This document shows, piece by piece, positions 6,736 through 13,517 of a stretch of 16,113 nt of DNA (position 1 is the stretch's first letter; each line of letters starts with the position of its first letter). Both the position numbers and the translations under genes were made by a program. The stretch is from NCBI GenBank assembly GCA_003140115.1, contig PLIQ01000262.1, positions 7,729 to 23,841 on the forward strand. Reading direction: 5' to 3'. Below the pieces are notes generated by a model. The model searched no databases and was not told where the DNA came from. It saw nothing but the letters and a program-made list of their open reading frames with translations. This DNA comes from Actinomycetota bacterium. Lineage in GTDB: Bacteria > Actinomycetota > Actinomycetes > Streptosporangiales > Streptosporangiaceae.

Positions 6736-6764
6736 TTGACCCACTGGTGCGCCAGCAGTAACTT
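6736..6764 (+). promoter_or_regulatory. Candidate promoter of the ATPase-permease operon
   Basis: TTGACC at 6736-6741 and TAACTT at 6759-6764 are separated by 17 bp, fitting the actinobacterial TTGAC / TAnnnT pattern. Between them lies the partly symmetric CTGGTGCGCCAG. The ATPase start is about 80 bp downstream. Confidence 0.42.
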
Positions 6765-6843
6765 TGTATAAGCTCCGGTAATCCACCACCGGCCGTGCCA
6801 GGGTCTGACCGTACCTCAGCGCTCCGGGTCCCAGGAGGCAGCA

Positions 6844-8352
6844 ATGACGCCCGCGCTGACCGTGACGAACATGTCGAAGAGCTTCGCCGGCCCCCGGGTC
6901 CTGGACAGCGTGACCCTGTCGATCGAGCCGGGTGAGATACGCGCACTGGTCGGCGAGAACGGGTCAGGTAAGTCGACGCTGATCAAGATCCTGGCCGGGT
7001 TCCACGTGCCCGATGACGGATCGGCCGAGATAGACGGGCAGCCGCTGCACCTCGGCGACGGTACGTCGAGCGAGGCGCTCGGGTTGCGGTTCGTTCACCA
7101 GGACCTCGGCCTGGTCGACAACCTGGACGCCGTGGACAACATGGCCCTCGGCGCCGGATACCCCAGTTTCCGTGGCGGTATCCGCTGGCGGCAGGAGCGC
7201 AAACGCGCGCGGGCGGCGCTGACCGAGCTCGGCTACGACTTCGACGTCCGTCGCCCGGTCGGCACCCTGGCCATGAGCGAGCGCACCGCGCTGGCGATAG
7301 CCCGCGCGATGGCTCCCCGGCACACCTCGGCCAAGGTGCTCATCCTCGACGAGCCGACGGCCAACCTGCCCGCCGCCGAGGCCCAGCGGTTGTACAAGCT
7401 CGCCCGGCGGGTCGCGGACTCCGGCATCGCCGTCGTATTCGTGTCGCACCACTTCGATGAGGTGTTCGAGCTAGCCAAGAGCGTCACGGTACTCCGCGAC
7501 GGCAAGCACGTCACCACCCGGCCGGTAGCGGGCCTGACCGAGGACGAACTCATCGAGCTCGTCATCGGGCGCAAGCTCGAGGTCGTCGAACACGACGCCA
7601 AGGCCGCCGAGCGGAAAGCGGTCGTCCTGGAGATCACCGGCCTGGGCAGTGACGTGCTGAACGACGTGACCTTCGCCGTTCACGCCGGCGAGATCGTCGG
7701 CGTGGCCGGCATCACCGGCTCCGGCCGGGACGAGGTGGCCGCGGCCCTGTTCGGCGGGCGTGACCGGGCGGGTGAAGCCAAGATCAACGGGAAGGTCGTG
7801 CCGAAGAACCGCCCGGACCGGGCCATGGCCATGGGCATGGGACTCGTTCCGGCTGAACGGCACGCCAACGCCGCGTTCATGACGTCAACCCTGCGCGAGA
7901 ACATCACGGTGGTCCGCCCGGGCATCCACTGGCGTGGTCTGATCCTGCGCAAGGGCGCCGAGCGTTCGGACGTCGCGAACTGGCTGGAGCGCCTCGACGT
8001 GCGGCCGAGGAAGAGCGAGTTCTTGATGTCCGACCTGTCGGGCGGGAACCAGCAGAAGGTGGTGCTGGCCCGCTGGCTGCGCCTGGAGCCCAAGGTGCTC
8101 GTCCTCGACGAGCCCACCCAGGGAGTGGACGTCGGCGCCAAGTCCGACATCCACAAGCTCGTCGACGAGGCAGCCGCGCAGGGCACGGCCGTGCTGGTCG
8201 CCTCCACCGACCACGAAGAGCTGGTCCGGCTGTGCCACCGGGTGCTGATCTTGCGGCGCGGGCGGATCGCGGACGAGGTCTCGGGTGGCCGCATGGACCA
8301 CGACTTGATCACCGCCGCCACCATCGGCCGAGACCAGGCCGATGCCACCTGA
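6844..8352 (+). CDS. Sugar-type (CUT2) ABC transporter ATP-binding protein with two nucleotide-binding domains
   Basis: A 502-residue RbsA/MglA-like ATPase that powers import through the adjacent permease at the inner face of the membrane. Domain 1 has Walker A GENGSGKST (37-45), Q86, Walker B VLILDEPT (165-172) and H-loop H202, but its signature is the divergent LAMSERT (142-148). Domain 2 has the Lys-less Walker A GITGSGR (289-295), an intact signature LSGGNQQ (398-404), Walker B VLVLDEPT (418-425) and H457. Thus only one composite site (Walker A of domain 1 with signature of domain 2) looks fully catalytic, as is usual in this family. AGGAGG 6 bp before the ATG fixes the start. The divergent binding lipoprotein and the downstream permease complete one importer. 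Substrate not readable; annotation as ribose or galactose would be unsafe. Confidence 0.93.
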   Translation: MTPALTVTNMSKSFAGPRVLDSVTLSIEPGEIRALVGENGSGKSTLIKILAGFHVPDDGSAEIDGQPLHLGDGTSSEALGLRFVHQDLGLVDNLDAVDNMALGAGYPSFRGGIRWRQERKRARAALTELGYDFDVRRPVGTLAMSERTALAIARAMAPRHTSAKVLILDEPTANLPAAEAQRLYKLARRVADSGIAVVFVSHHFDEVFELAKSVTVLRDGKHVTTRPVAGLTEDELIELVIGRKLEVVEHDAKAAERKAVVLEITGLGSDVLNDVTFAVHAGEIVGVAGITGSGRDEVAAALFGGRDRAGEAKINGKVVPKNRPDRAMAMGMGLVPAERHANAAFMTSTLRENITVVRPGIHWRGLILRKGAERSDVANWLERLDVRPRKSEFLMSDLSGGNQQKVVLARWLRLEPKVLVLDEPTQGVDVGAKSDIHKLVDEAAAQGTAVLVASTDHEELVRLCHRVLILRRGRIADEVSGGRMDHDLITAATIGRDQADAT

Positions 8353-8421
8353 CCAGCCGTCAACGAGTTGCGTCCGCTCGCCGACAAGCCCGGCAGGACG
8401 CGGTCGGACAAGGAGACCAGC

Positions 8422-9438
8422 ATGACCGTTGACAAGCAGGCGCTAGAACCAGACGTCGAACCCAAGGCTGACCCGGCGGCGGCCCGGCGGCGGAACATCG
8501 CCGCCACCGTGGGCCTCGACCGATTCAGCGGCCTTTACGTGTGGGCGGCGCTGATCCTGATCTTCTCGCTGTGGGTTCCCAGCCTGTTCGACACCGCCAC
8601 CAACACGCGGATCATAGCCGGGTCTCAGGCCATCACGGCTATGGTGGCCATGGGCCTGATCGTGCCGGTGGCCTGCGGCGCGTTCGACCTGTCCATCGGC
8701 GGCACGGTAGGCGTTGCGGTTTGCATCGTCATCTGGTTCCAGGCCAACGGCCATGGCTTCGCCCTCGGCATCGTCGTCGCCCTCGTAGCCGGGCTGCTGA
8801 TCGGGCTGGTCAACTCGTTCATCGTCGTCAAGTTGAACGTCAACTCGTTCATCGCAACGCTCGGCATGAGCAGCATCCTGTCCGCTGGTACCTACTGGGT
8901 TACCGATGGCAGCACGGTCTCCAACGGGATCTCCCCGCATTTCACGGCGATAGGTCAAAACCTGCTCTGGGGCCTGCCGCTGCCGGTCTTTTACATGCTG
9001 GCTCTCGGGATCGTGCTGTGGTGGCTGCTGGAGTACACGCCGGTGGGCCGCTACCTCTACAGCATCGGCGGCAACCCGCAGGCCGCCCGGCTCGCGGGCA
9101 TCCGGGTCGGCCGGATCACGACCAGTGCCTTCGTCCTGTCCGGCGTGGTGGCGGCCTTCTCGGGCGTCATCCTCGCGGCCGAACTCGGATCGTCGAGCCC
9201 GGATATCGGGGTGCCCTACCTGCTGCCCGCATTCTCCGCCGTCTTCCTGGGCGCAACGCAGGTCTTCCCGGGCCGGGTGAACGTGCCAGGCACCCTGATC
9301 GCGATCTTCTTGCTCGCCACGGGTGTGAAGGGCCTGCAGCTCGCCGGCGCTCCCTCCTACATCAGCAGCCTGTTCAACGGCGCCGCGCTGATCATCGCGG
9401 TGGCGCTGGCGGCCCGCGCCACGCGCCGCAGGACGTAG
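8422..9438 (+). CDS. CUT2-type ABC transporter permease (RbsC-like)
   Basis: A 338-residue integral membrane protein with about eight to ten hydrophobic segments, normal for RbsC-type permeases. Family blocks visible are GAFDLSIGGTVGVAV after the second membrane segment, NSFIVVKLNVNSFIATLGM, GRYLYSIGGNPQAARLAGI (the cytoplasmic loop that contacts the ATPase) and PAFSAVFLGATQVFPGRVN near the end. The N-terminal 30 residues are hydrophilic and acidic, then RRR precedes the membrane. The ATG at 8422 follows AAGGAG at 8410-8415; the frame is open upstream to 8368, but no better ribosome site is there. It follows the ATPase gene after 69 bp and probably forms a homodimer channel. It lies just before a SnoaL-like gene (gap 6 bp). 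Confidence 0.93.
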   Translation: MTVDKQALEPDVEPKADPAAARRRNIAATVGLDRFSGLYVWAALILIFSLWVPSLFDTATNTRIIAGSQAITAMVAMGLIVPVACGAFDLSIGGTVGVAVCIVIWFQANGHGFALGIVVALVAGLLIGLVNSFIVVKLNVNSFIATLGMSSILSAGTYWVTDGSTVSNGISPHFTAIGQNLLWGLPLPVFYMLALGIVLWWLLEYTPVGRYLYSIGGNPQAARLAGIRVGRITTSAFVLSGVVAAFSGVILAAELGSSSPDIGVPYLLPAFSAVFLGATQVFPGRVNVPGTLIAIFLLATGVKGLQLAGAPSYISSLFNGAALIIAVALAARATRRRT

Positions 9439-9444
9439 GCGCAC

Positions 9445-9879
9445 GTGGTCGCGGACACCGGCATCGCTCTGGTGGGAGAGCGTATCGAGGTAGCCACCGC
9501 ACTGTTTGGCGCGTGGTCAGGCACCGACCTGGACGGGCCGCGGCGCTACTTTGCCGAAGACGGTGTGCTCTACGACGTCATCGGCGGCGAGCACCGCGGC
9601 TGGCCCGACATCCGCGCCTACTTCGGCCGCGGTCGGCAGCGCTACCCCGACCTGGTGCTCGAGCCGACCGGCGATTTCTGGTCGCGCCCGGACGGGCTGG
9701 CCATGTTGTGGACGATGAGCGCCACTCAGGCCACGGACGACCTAGGCCCGGAGCTGGTCGGCCGGCGCTGGACCGTCGAGGGCATGTCGTACCTGATCTT
9801 CGACGAGCTGACCGTCATCCGCGAGGCGGACTACCACGACGGCGGGTCACGGGAGCGCTCACTGCGCGCGCCGGGTTAG
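9445..9879 (+). CDS. SnoaL-like (NTF2 superfamily) protein, permease-operon copy
   Basis: A 144-residue single-domain protein with a GTG start 6 bp after the permease stop, so it should be made with the transporter. The opening helix and DLDGPRRYFAEDGVLYDVIGGEHRGWPDIRAYFGR (about 28-62) are a clear SnoaL/NTF2 pattern: helix, short strand with a charged turn, then a G-W/R-x-x-I-R-x-F/Y segment. WSRPDGLAMLWTM and WTVEGMSYLIFDELTVIREADYHDG (about 111-135) form the closing sheet, ending in the usual D..D/H cluster. Members act as small hydrolases, isomerases or binding proteins for hydrophobic metabolites. No signal peptide is seen, so it is cytoplasmic. It is not a close copy of the other two SnoaL-like proteins here, judged by eye. 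Confidence 0.85.
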   Translation: MVADTGIALVGERIEVATALFGAWSGTDLDGPRRYFAEDGVLYDVIGGEHRGWPDIRAYFGRGRQRYPDLVLEPTGDFWSRPDGLAMLWTMSATQATDDLGPELVGRRWTVEGMSYLIFDELTVIREADYHDGGSRERSLRAPG

Positions 9880-9952
9880 GGCGCGGCCGGTCAGGTGTTC
9901 GCGCCAGGCCGGTCAGGCGGTCGCGCTCGGTTAGGGCACGGCCGGTCAGGTG
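9874..9952. repeat. Near-identical 24-bp direct repeats overlapping two stop codons, with a third core copy
   Basis: 9874-9897 and 9929-9952 agree in 23 of 24 bases (core GGTTAGGGC, then CGGCCGGTCAGGTG). The 11-mer GGCCGGTCAGG is present three times, starting at 9885, 9907 and 9940, i.e. 22 and 33 bp apart. The first copy contains the TAG of the plus-strand SnoaL-like gene; the last contains the TGA (as TCA 9946-9948) of the minus-strand kinase gene. The block thus fills the 66-bp convergent gap. Confidence 0.75.
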
Positions 9953-11289
9953 GTTAGCTCGACGGCCCGGCTCAGGAAGCGCAGGTGCACGGCTACCCCG
10001 ATGGCCAGCAGGTCCGGGGTGGGACGGGAGGTACGGCCGAAGACGTCCAGGGCGGTCAGGTTGACGCAGGCGCCCTTGACCGAGTTGAACGCCTCCCAGG
10101 CGCGCCAGGTCGGTTCGTCGTACACCACGCCCACGGTCGCGGCCAGCCGGGCCTTCCAGGACTGCGGGGAGCCGAGCCGGCGGCCGCGGATCAGGGCCAG
10201 GTAGGCCCAGTCCTCGGCCGCGTCGCCGACGTGGGCGAGCTCCCAGTCGATGACCGCGGCCACCCCGGTGGCGTCCTGCAGCGCGTTCCCCGGCCCGGGG
10301 TCGCCGTGCACGATGACTGGCGGCCCGGTGGCCCGCAGGTTGGCGCGCAGCCACGCGAAGCCCCGGTCGAGCAGCGGGATCGGATCGGGCACCGCCGAAC
10401 GGTACACGTCGTGCCAGTACCGCAGCTGGGCGTCGATGGCCTGCTCCGGCCCGCCTCCGGCCGGGAGGCCGTCCAGGGCCGCGACCTCGTCCACCGCCTC
10501 CGGCCCGAGACGATACAGCTGGCCGAGCGCCCGCAGCATGTCGTCGAGACCCTCGTCATCGGTCCGCGCGCGGCCGTCGACGTACTCCATCACGAAGAAC
10601 GGATGGCCGAGAACGCCCGGGTCGGGCTCCTCCCACAAGATGGCGGGTACGGGATACCCGCGCGCCCGCAGGATCCGCATGACGGACGCCTCGCGGCGGC
10701 CCTCGGTGCCGAACATGCCGTCCTGCTCGATCCGCACCACCCCGTGCCCGCCGGTCCAGCGCACGTCGAGCATGAGCCGGCTGAACCCGCCGGCGATGAC
10801 CGTCGCGTCCTGCAGCCGGGCGCCGGGACCGGCCCGCTGGGCCAGCCACTGGCCGAGCCGGGCCACCAGTTCCGGGTCGGCCGCCAGCGGGCCGCCCTCG
10901 GGGTCCCGGTGGTGGCCGGTGAACAGCTCGAGCAGCGGAGCGGCCGCCTTGACGTCCTCGTCGTGCCACCGCAGGCACAGCGCGTGCACCTGGCCGGCCA
11001 GCCCAGGGGACCCCCCGTCGCCGGTGGCGGTGCCGGCGGTCACGGCGTCGCCGGTCACGGCGTCGCTGAGCAGCCGGCCGGCCGCGTCCAGCACCTGCCG
11101 GTCGTCAGCGCCGGGCAGGCCGAGTAGATCACGCAGCACCGCCGCGCGCTCCGGCTTCGGGTCCGAGCTCCTGGCCACCCGGTACGCGGCTACTTCTTGC
11201 CAGCGCCGCCGTTCCGCGGGACCGAGCGGGAGCCGTTCCGCGCGCTGCTGCGCGTCGACCAGGACGGCGTCCGCGACGAAGACGGTCAT
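9946..11289 (-). CDS. APH-family phosphotransferase (aminoglycoside-kinase-like, ACAD10/11-type)
   Basis: A 447-residue protein. Residues about 165-445 are an APH/choline-kinase-like domain: GGFSRLMLDVRW with VVRIEQDG as glycine-rich loop and ATP-binding strand, FFVMEYVDGR as hinge, catalytic HGDPGPGN (H328-N335, with D330 the likely base) and IDWE (D348) as metal-binding motif. Relatives of this subgroup phosphorylate hydroxylated acyl or small-molecule substrates; nothing points to antibiotic resistance. Residues 1-160 are an extra Ala/Arg-rich N-terminal region that I do not recognise, with a 15-bp tandem duplication (11038-11067) encoding DAVTG-DAVTA. The ATG overlaps the stop of the upstream epimerase gene (ATGA, 11286-11289), so the two are translationally coupled. 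The frame is open far upstream, but that part is the out-of-frame shadow of the epimerase. Confidence 0.85.
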   Translation of the reverse strand: MTVFVADAVLVDAQQRAERLPLGPAERRRWQEVAAYRVARSSDPKPERAAVLRDLLGLPGADDRQVLDAAGRLLSDAVTGDAVTAGTATGDGGSPGLAGQVHALCLRWHDEDVKAAAPLLELFTGHHRDPEGGPLAADPELVARLGQWLAQRAGPGARLQDATVIAGGFSRLMLDVRWTGGHGVVRIEQDGMFGTEGRREASVMRILRARGYPVPAILWEEPDPGVLGHPFFVMEYVDGRARTDDEGLDDMLRALGQLYRLGPEAVDEVAALDGLPAGGGPEQAIDAQLRYWHDVYRSAVPDPIPLLDRGFAWLRANLRATGPPVIVHGDPGPGNALQDATGVAAVIDWELAHVGDAAEDWAYLALIRGRRLGSPQSWKARLAATVGVVYDEPTWRAWEAFNSVKGACVNLTALDVFGRTSRPTPDLLAIGVAVHLRFLSRAVELTT

Positions 11290-12287
11290 AGCTGGGCCAG
11301 CGCCTTGGCCTCGGCCGCGAAGTCGTACCCGGCCCCCCAGACCGGGTCGGACATCGCGTCCGGAGCGTCGACGAACGGCGACGAGCAGAACCACTCGTAC
11401 GTCTCGCGGTGCCCCTCGACGAAGCCGCGCTCGTCCGGCAGGTTGAGCCGCCGCGCCTTCTCCGTCGAGAGCACCCCGTGGTGCCGGACGCCGAACAGAT
11501 GGCCGAACAGAGGACCGGGCACCTTCCCCAGCAACTGGTCGGGAAGCAGGTGGATCTGCGGCTCCACCCCGACGATCTCGGCGAGCGCGTGCACGTAGCC
11601 CGCCGTGGTAATGGCCTGCCCGGTCGCGTTGACCACCTCCCCCGCTACGGCTTCGGGGGCCTGCGCCATGGCCAGCAGCAGCGCGCACAGGTCGTCCACG
11701 TGGCCGTAGTTCCCGGTGACCAGCCCGCCGTGCGGCACCAGGACCGGCAGCTCGCGGCGCAGCCGCAAGAACATGGCGGTTTCCATGTCCAGGATGTTGT
11801 TGTCCGGGCCGTAGATCGCGGCCGGGCGCGCGATGCTCCCCGGGAACCCGGTCTGGTCGTGGCGCTTGCGAACCTCCGCTTCGGCGTACGCCTTGAAGCC
11901 GCCGTAGCTGGTGACCGGATCGGCCGAGGTCGGCTGGTCCTCGGTCCACGGCATCAACGGGCTGGGCTGGTAGGCCATGATCGAGGAGACGAAGACGTAG
12001 GCCGCGGTGCGTCCGTCGAACAGCGCAAGTAGGTCGGCGATGGGCGAGCCACCCGCCACCATGACGAACCCGGACACGTCGAAGACGGCGTCCCACTCGG
12101 TGCCCGCCAGCGCTGATCGCATCGAGCCGACGTCGGTGCGATCGGCGATGTAACGGCGGACGTCTGGTGGCAGCTCGCTCGCGGTCCGGCCCCGGTTGAG
12201 GACGCCGACCTCGTGGCCGTGCCCGGCCAGAAGATGCACCAGGCGGCGGCCGACGAAGGTCGAGCCGCCGAGGACGAGCGAGCGCAT
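11286..12287 (-). CDS. NAD-dependent epimerase/dehydratase family protein (atypical extended SDR)
   Basis: A 333-residue extended SDR. The Rossmann motif GGSTFVG (7-13) follows MRSLVL, the second strand ends in VLNRGR, and the active site is YxxxK as Y128/K132 with S101/S102 before it. IARPAAIYGPDNN is the usual family turn after the active site. The GGSTFVG form and NRG ending resemble the CSP41/isoflavone-reductase-like actinobacterial set, which includes nucleotide-sugar and small-molecule reductases. The ATG at 12287 was chosen because GGAGG lies 4-5 bp before it and the protein then starts at the Rossmann fold; the frame is open further up to 12500, where it overlaps the SnoaL-like gene antisense-free but in a shadow frame. 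It is the middle gene of the operon and overlaps the kinase gene by 4 bp. Confidence 0.9.
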   Translation of the reverse strand: MRSLVLGGSTFVGRRLVHLLAGHGHEVGVLNRGRTASELPPDVRRYIADRTDVGSMRSALAGTEWDAVFDVSGFVMVAGGSPIADLLALFDGRTAAYVFVSSIMAYQPSPLMPWTEDQPTSADPVTSYGGFKAYAEAEVRKRHDQTGFPGSIARPAAIYGPDNNILDMETAMFLRLRRELPVLVPHGGLVTGNYGHVDDLCALLLAMAQAPEAVAGEVVNATGQAITTAGYVHALAEIVGVEPQIHLLPDQLLGKVPGPLFGHLFGVRHHGVLSTEKARRLNLPDERGFVEGHRETYEWFCSSPFVDAPDAMSDPVWGAGYDFAAEAKALAQL

Positions 12288-12349
12288 GGGGCCTCCGGTG
12301 GTGGGAAGGTGTGCCGCGACGTTCAATGCATGATGACTCGTCGGGCCGC

Positions 12350-12820
12350 TTAGGTCAGCGCGCCGGAGGCGCGGCCCAGCGGGCGTAGCTGGCGGTCGTC
12401 CCGGCCGACGGCGCCCGCCGCCCGGAGCTCGCGTTCGGCCAGCCGCCAGCCCTCCTCGGTCCGCGTCCAGCGATCGACGTACCGGCCGTAGAGGGTCCAC
12501 TCGGAGCCGTCGTGACGGCGGTGCCAGGCGATCACCGCGCTCTGGGCGATGGCGGTACCGGGGCCCTCGAAGTCGATCTCGATATTGCTCACGTGGTGGC
12601 TGGTCTTCGCATACCTTTCCAGCGCGGTGCGCAGCTTCTCGGTCAGGGCCGCGCGCCCGGCGATCCAGTCGCCGGGGTGAAGGCTAACCCGGCAGTCCTC
12701 GATGAACACTCCCGCCTGCTGCTCGGGCTGATTCAGGTCGGCCCAGCGAGCGTAGGCGGCCATCACGGCCGTGATCTCAGCGCGGTCCAGCAACTGTTCT
12801 AGCAGCGACGGATCAGGCAT
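12350..12820 (-). CDS. SnoaL-like (NTF2 superfamily) protein, epimerase-operon copy
   Basis: A 156-residue protein. The N-terminus LEQLLDRAEITAVMAAYARWADLNQPEQQAGVF (about 6-38) is the helical pair of SnoaL_4 proteins, followed by CRVSLHPGDWIAGRAALTEKLRTAL, then SHHVSNIEIDFEGPGTAIAQSAVIAWHRR with a His pair at the usual pocket position, and WTLYGRYVDRWTRTEEGWRLAERELRA as the last two strands. The ATG at 12820 has GGAGG six bp upstream (complement of 12827-12831); an in-frame ATG at 12946 would cross the operator and is rejected. It is the first gene of the minus-strand operon with epimerase and kinase. Function as a hydratase, isomerase or binding protein is open. Confidence 0.88.
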   Translation of the reverse strand: MPDPSLLEQLLDRAEITAVMAAYARWADLNQPEQQAGVFIEDCRVSLHPGDWIAGRAALTEKLRTALERYAKTSHHVSNIEIDFEGPGTAIAQSAVIAWHRRHDGSEWTLYGRYVDRWTRTEEGWRLAERELRAAGAVGRDDRQLRPLGRASGALT

Positions 12821-12862
12821 CACGAACCTCCGAACCGTACCGGGGAGCTGCTCCCAGCACCT

Positions 12863-12889
12863 ACAGAAACTATAGTGGGTCAATAGTTT
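12863..12889. promoter_or_regulatory. Inverted-repeat operator between divergent genes
   Basis: AAACTAT (12867-12873) and ATAGTTT (12883-12889) are perfect inverted arms around a 9-bp centre. The left arm also lies in the 8-bp palindrome ACTATAGT (12869-12876), which reads TATAGT, a good -10 hexamer, on both strands. The outer part ACAGAAACTAT (12863-12873) is the complement of ATAGTTTCTGT, which recurs at 13460-13470. The site is midway between starts at 12820 (minus) and 12940 (plus). A TetR- or MarR-type dimer would fit; no regulator gene is in the window. Confidence 0.6.
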
Positions 12890-12939
12890 GTACCGGTTAC
12901 CGGATGGTCTGCCGGATGATCCTAGTGAGGCCGCTGCGC

Positions 12940-13425
12940 ATGACATTCTTCGGTGTTCCCGGCCAGGGACTGGAGCTCTATCACCTCGGCTTGACCGTCC
13001 CGGACCTGGGCGCGGCTATGGAGCAGTACACCGCGACGTTCGGGTTCAGCTGGGCCACGATCCACGAGAGCACGCCCGAGGTGATCGTCGACGGCGAGCG
13101 GCGCCAGGCCGAGATCGCGGTGACTTACTCGATACAGGGTCCGCCCTACCTGGAACTGGTGCAGGAGCGCCGCGGCTCGATCTGGGGCCCGGACGGGTTC
13201 GCGCTCACCCACGTCGGCTTCTGGGCCGAGGACCTCAGCGCCGGCCGGCGCGCACTGGACGAGTCCGGTCTGGTGGCCCGGGTGCACGACGCCGGGCCGG
13301 ACGGCCGCCCGGCCCGGTTCAGCTACCACCCGTTCGCGGGCGGCCTGTGGATCGAGCTGGTCCACACGTCGTTCAAGGCCCAGCTGGCGGACTGGATCGC
13401 CGATACCCTCGCCGGGCCGGGCTGA
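12940..13425 (+). CDS. VOC superfamily (glyoxalase-like) protein
   Basis: A 161-residue vicinal-oxygen-chelate protein. The two beta-alpha-beta-beta-beta units begin with ELYHLGLTVPDLGAAMEQYTATFGF and with LTHVGFWAEDLSAGRRAL. The four positions that bind a metal in the family appear filled: His of YHLG, Glu of YLELVQ, His of THVGF and Glu of WIELVH. It should act on a metal-chelating oxygen substrate (isomerase, epimerase, lyase or dioxygenase type). The ATG at 12940 was chosen, with GTGAGG at 12925-12930 upstream; ATGs at 12904 and 12916 are in frame and would add 8-12 residues without fold content. It is divergent from the SnoaL-epimerase-kinase operon and shares its operator. Confidence 0.87.
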   Translation: MTFFGVPGQGLELYHLGLTVPDLGAAMEQYTATFGFSWATIHESTPEVIVDGERRQAEIAVTYSIQGPPYLELVQERRGSIWGPDGFALTHVGFWAEDLSAGRRALDESGLVARVHDAGPDGRPARFSYHPFAGGLWIELVHTSFKAQLADWIADTLAGPG

Positions 13426-13459
13426 GTCGCGCCGGCTCCCCACCGGTAGCGGTCTGACC

Positions 13460-13470
13460 ATAGTTTCTGT
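13460..13470 (+). promoter_or_regulatory. ATAGTTTCTGT element upstream of the DUF7064-like gene
   Basis: The 11-mer ATAGTTTCTGT is identical to the minus-strand sequence at 12863-12873. It is preceded by the small palindrome GGTC-T-GACC (13451-13459) and lies about 50 bp before the GTG start at 13518. I cannot assign convincing -35/-10 boxes here. It suggests a second promoter for the DUF7064-LLM pair under the same regulator as the divergent site. Confidence 0.5.
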
Positions 13471-13517
13471 TGATTCGTTTCGGTAAGGTTGGCCGTACTG
13501 ACGGGAAGGACGGCAGC

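Larger units (their letters stand above)
6256..6843. other. 588-bp divergent intergenic control region of the ABC transporter
   Basis: This is the only gap over 300 bases. It holds two minus-strand promoter modules, a hairpin between them, and a plus-strand promoter near 6736-6764. A short ATG-initiated frame at 6546-6761 starts inside module 2 and shows no recognisable protein, so I do not call a gene. The region is visibly richer in A and T than its flanks, as expected for promoters. The stretch 6587-6735 shows nothing I can name. Confidence 0.7.

Noticed and set aside
6546..6761. Short plus-strand frame (71 residues) in the divergent region
   Set aside because: It begins inside promoter module 2, has no ribosome site, and ends over the candidate -35/-10 of the ATPase operon.
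8541..10064. Plus-strand 507-residue open frame across the permease and SnoaL-like genes
   Set aside because: Arg/His/Gly-rich shadow of the permease frame; it runs through the permease stop and the convergent repeats.
9946..11289. Kinase read as an antibiotic-resistance aminoglycoside phosphotransferase
   Set aside because: The motif set is shared by the whole APH fold; length, N-terminal region and coupling to an epimerase fit a metabolic kinase better.
11290..12096. N-terminal extension of the kinase frame up to 12096
   Set aside because: It overlaps the epimerase gene in another frame and lacks protein-like composition; the ATGA overlap at 11286-11289 gives the real start.
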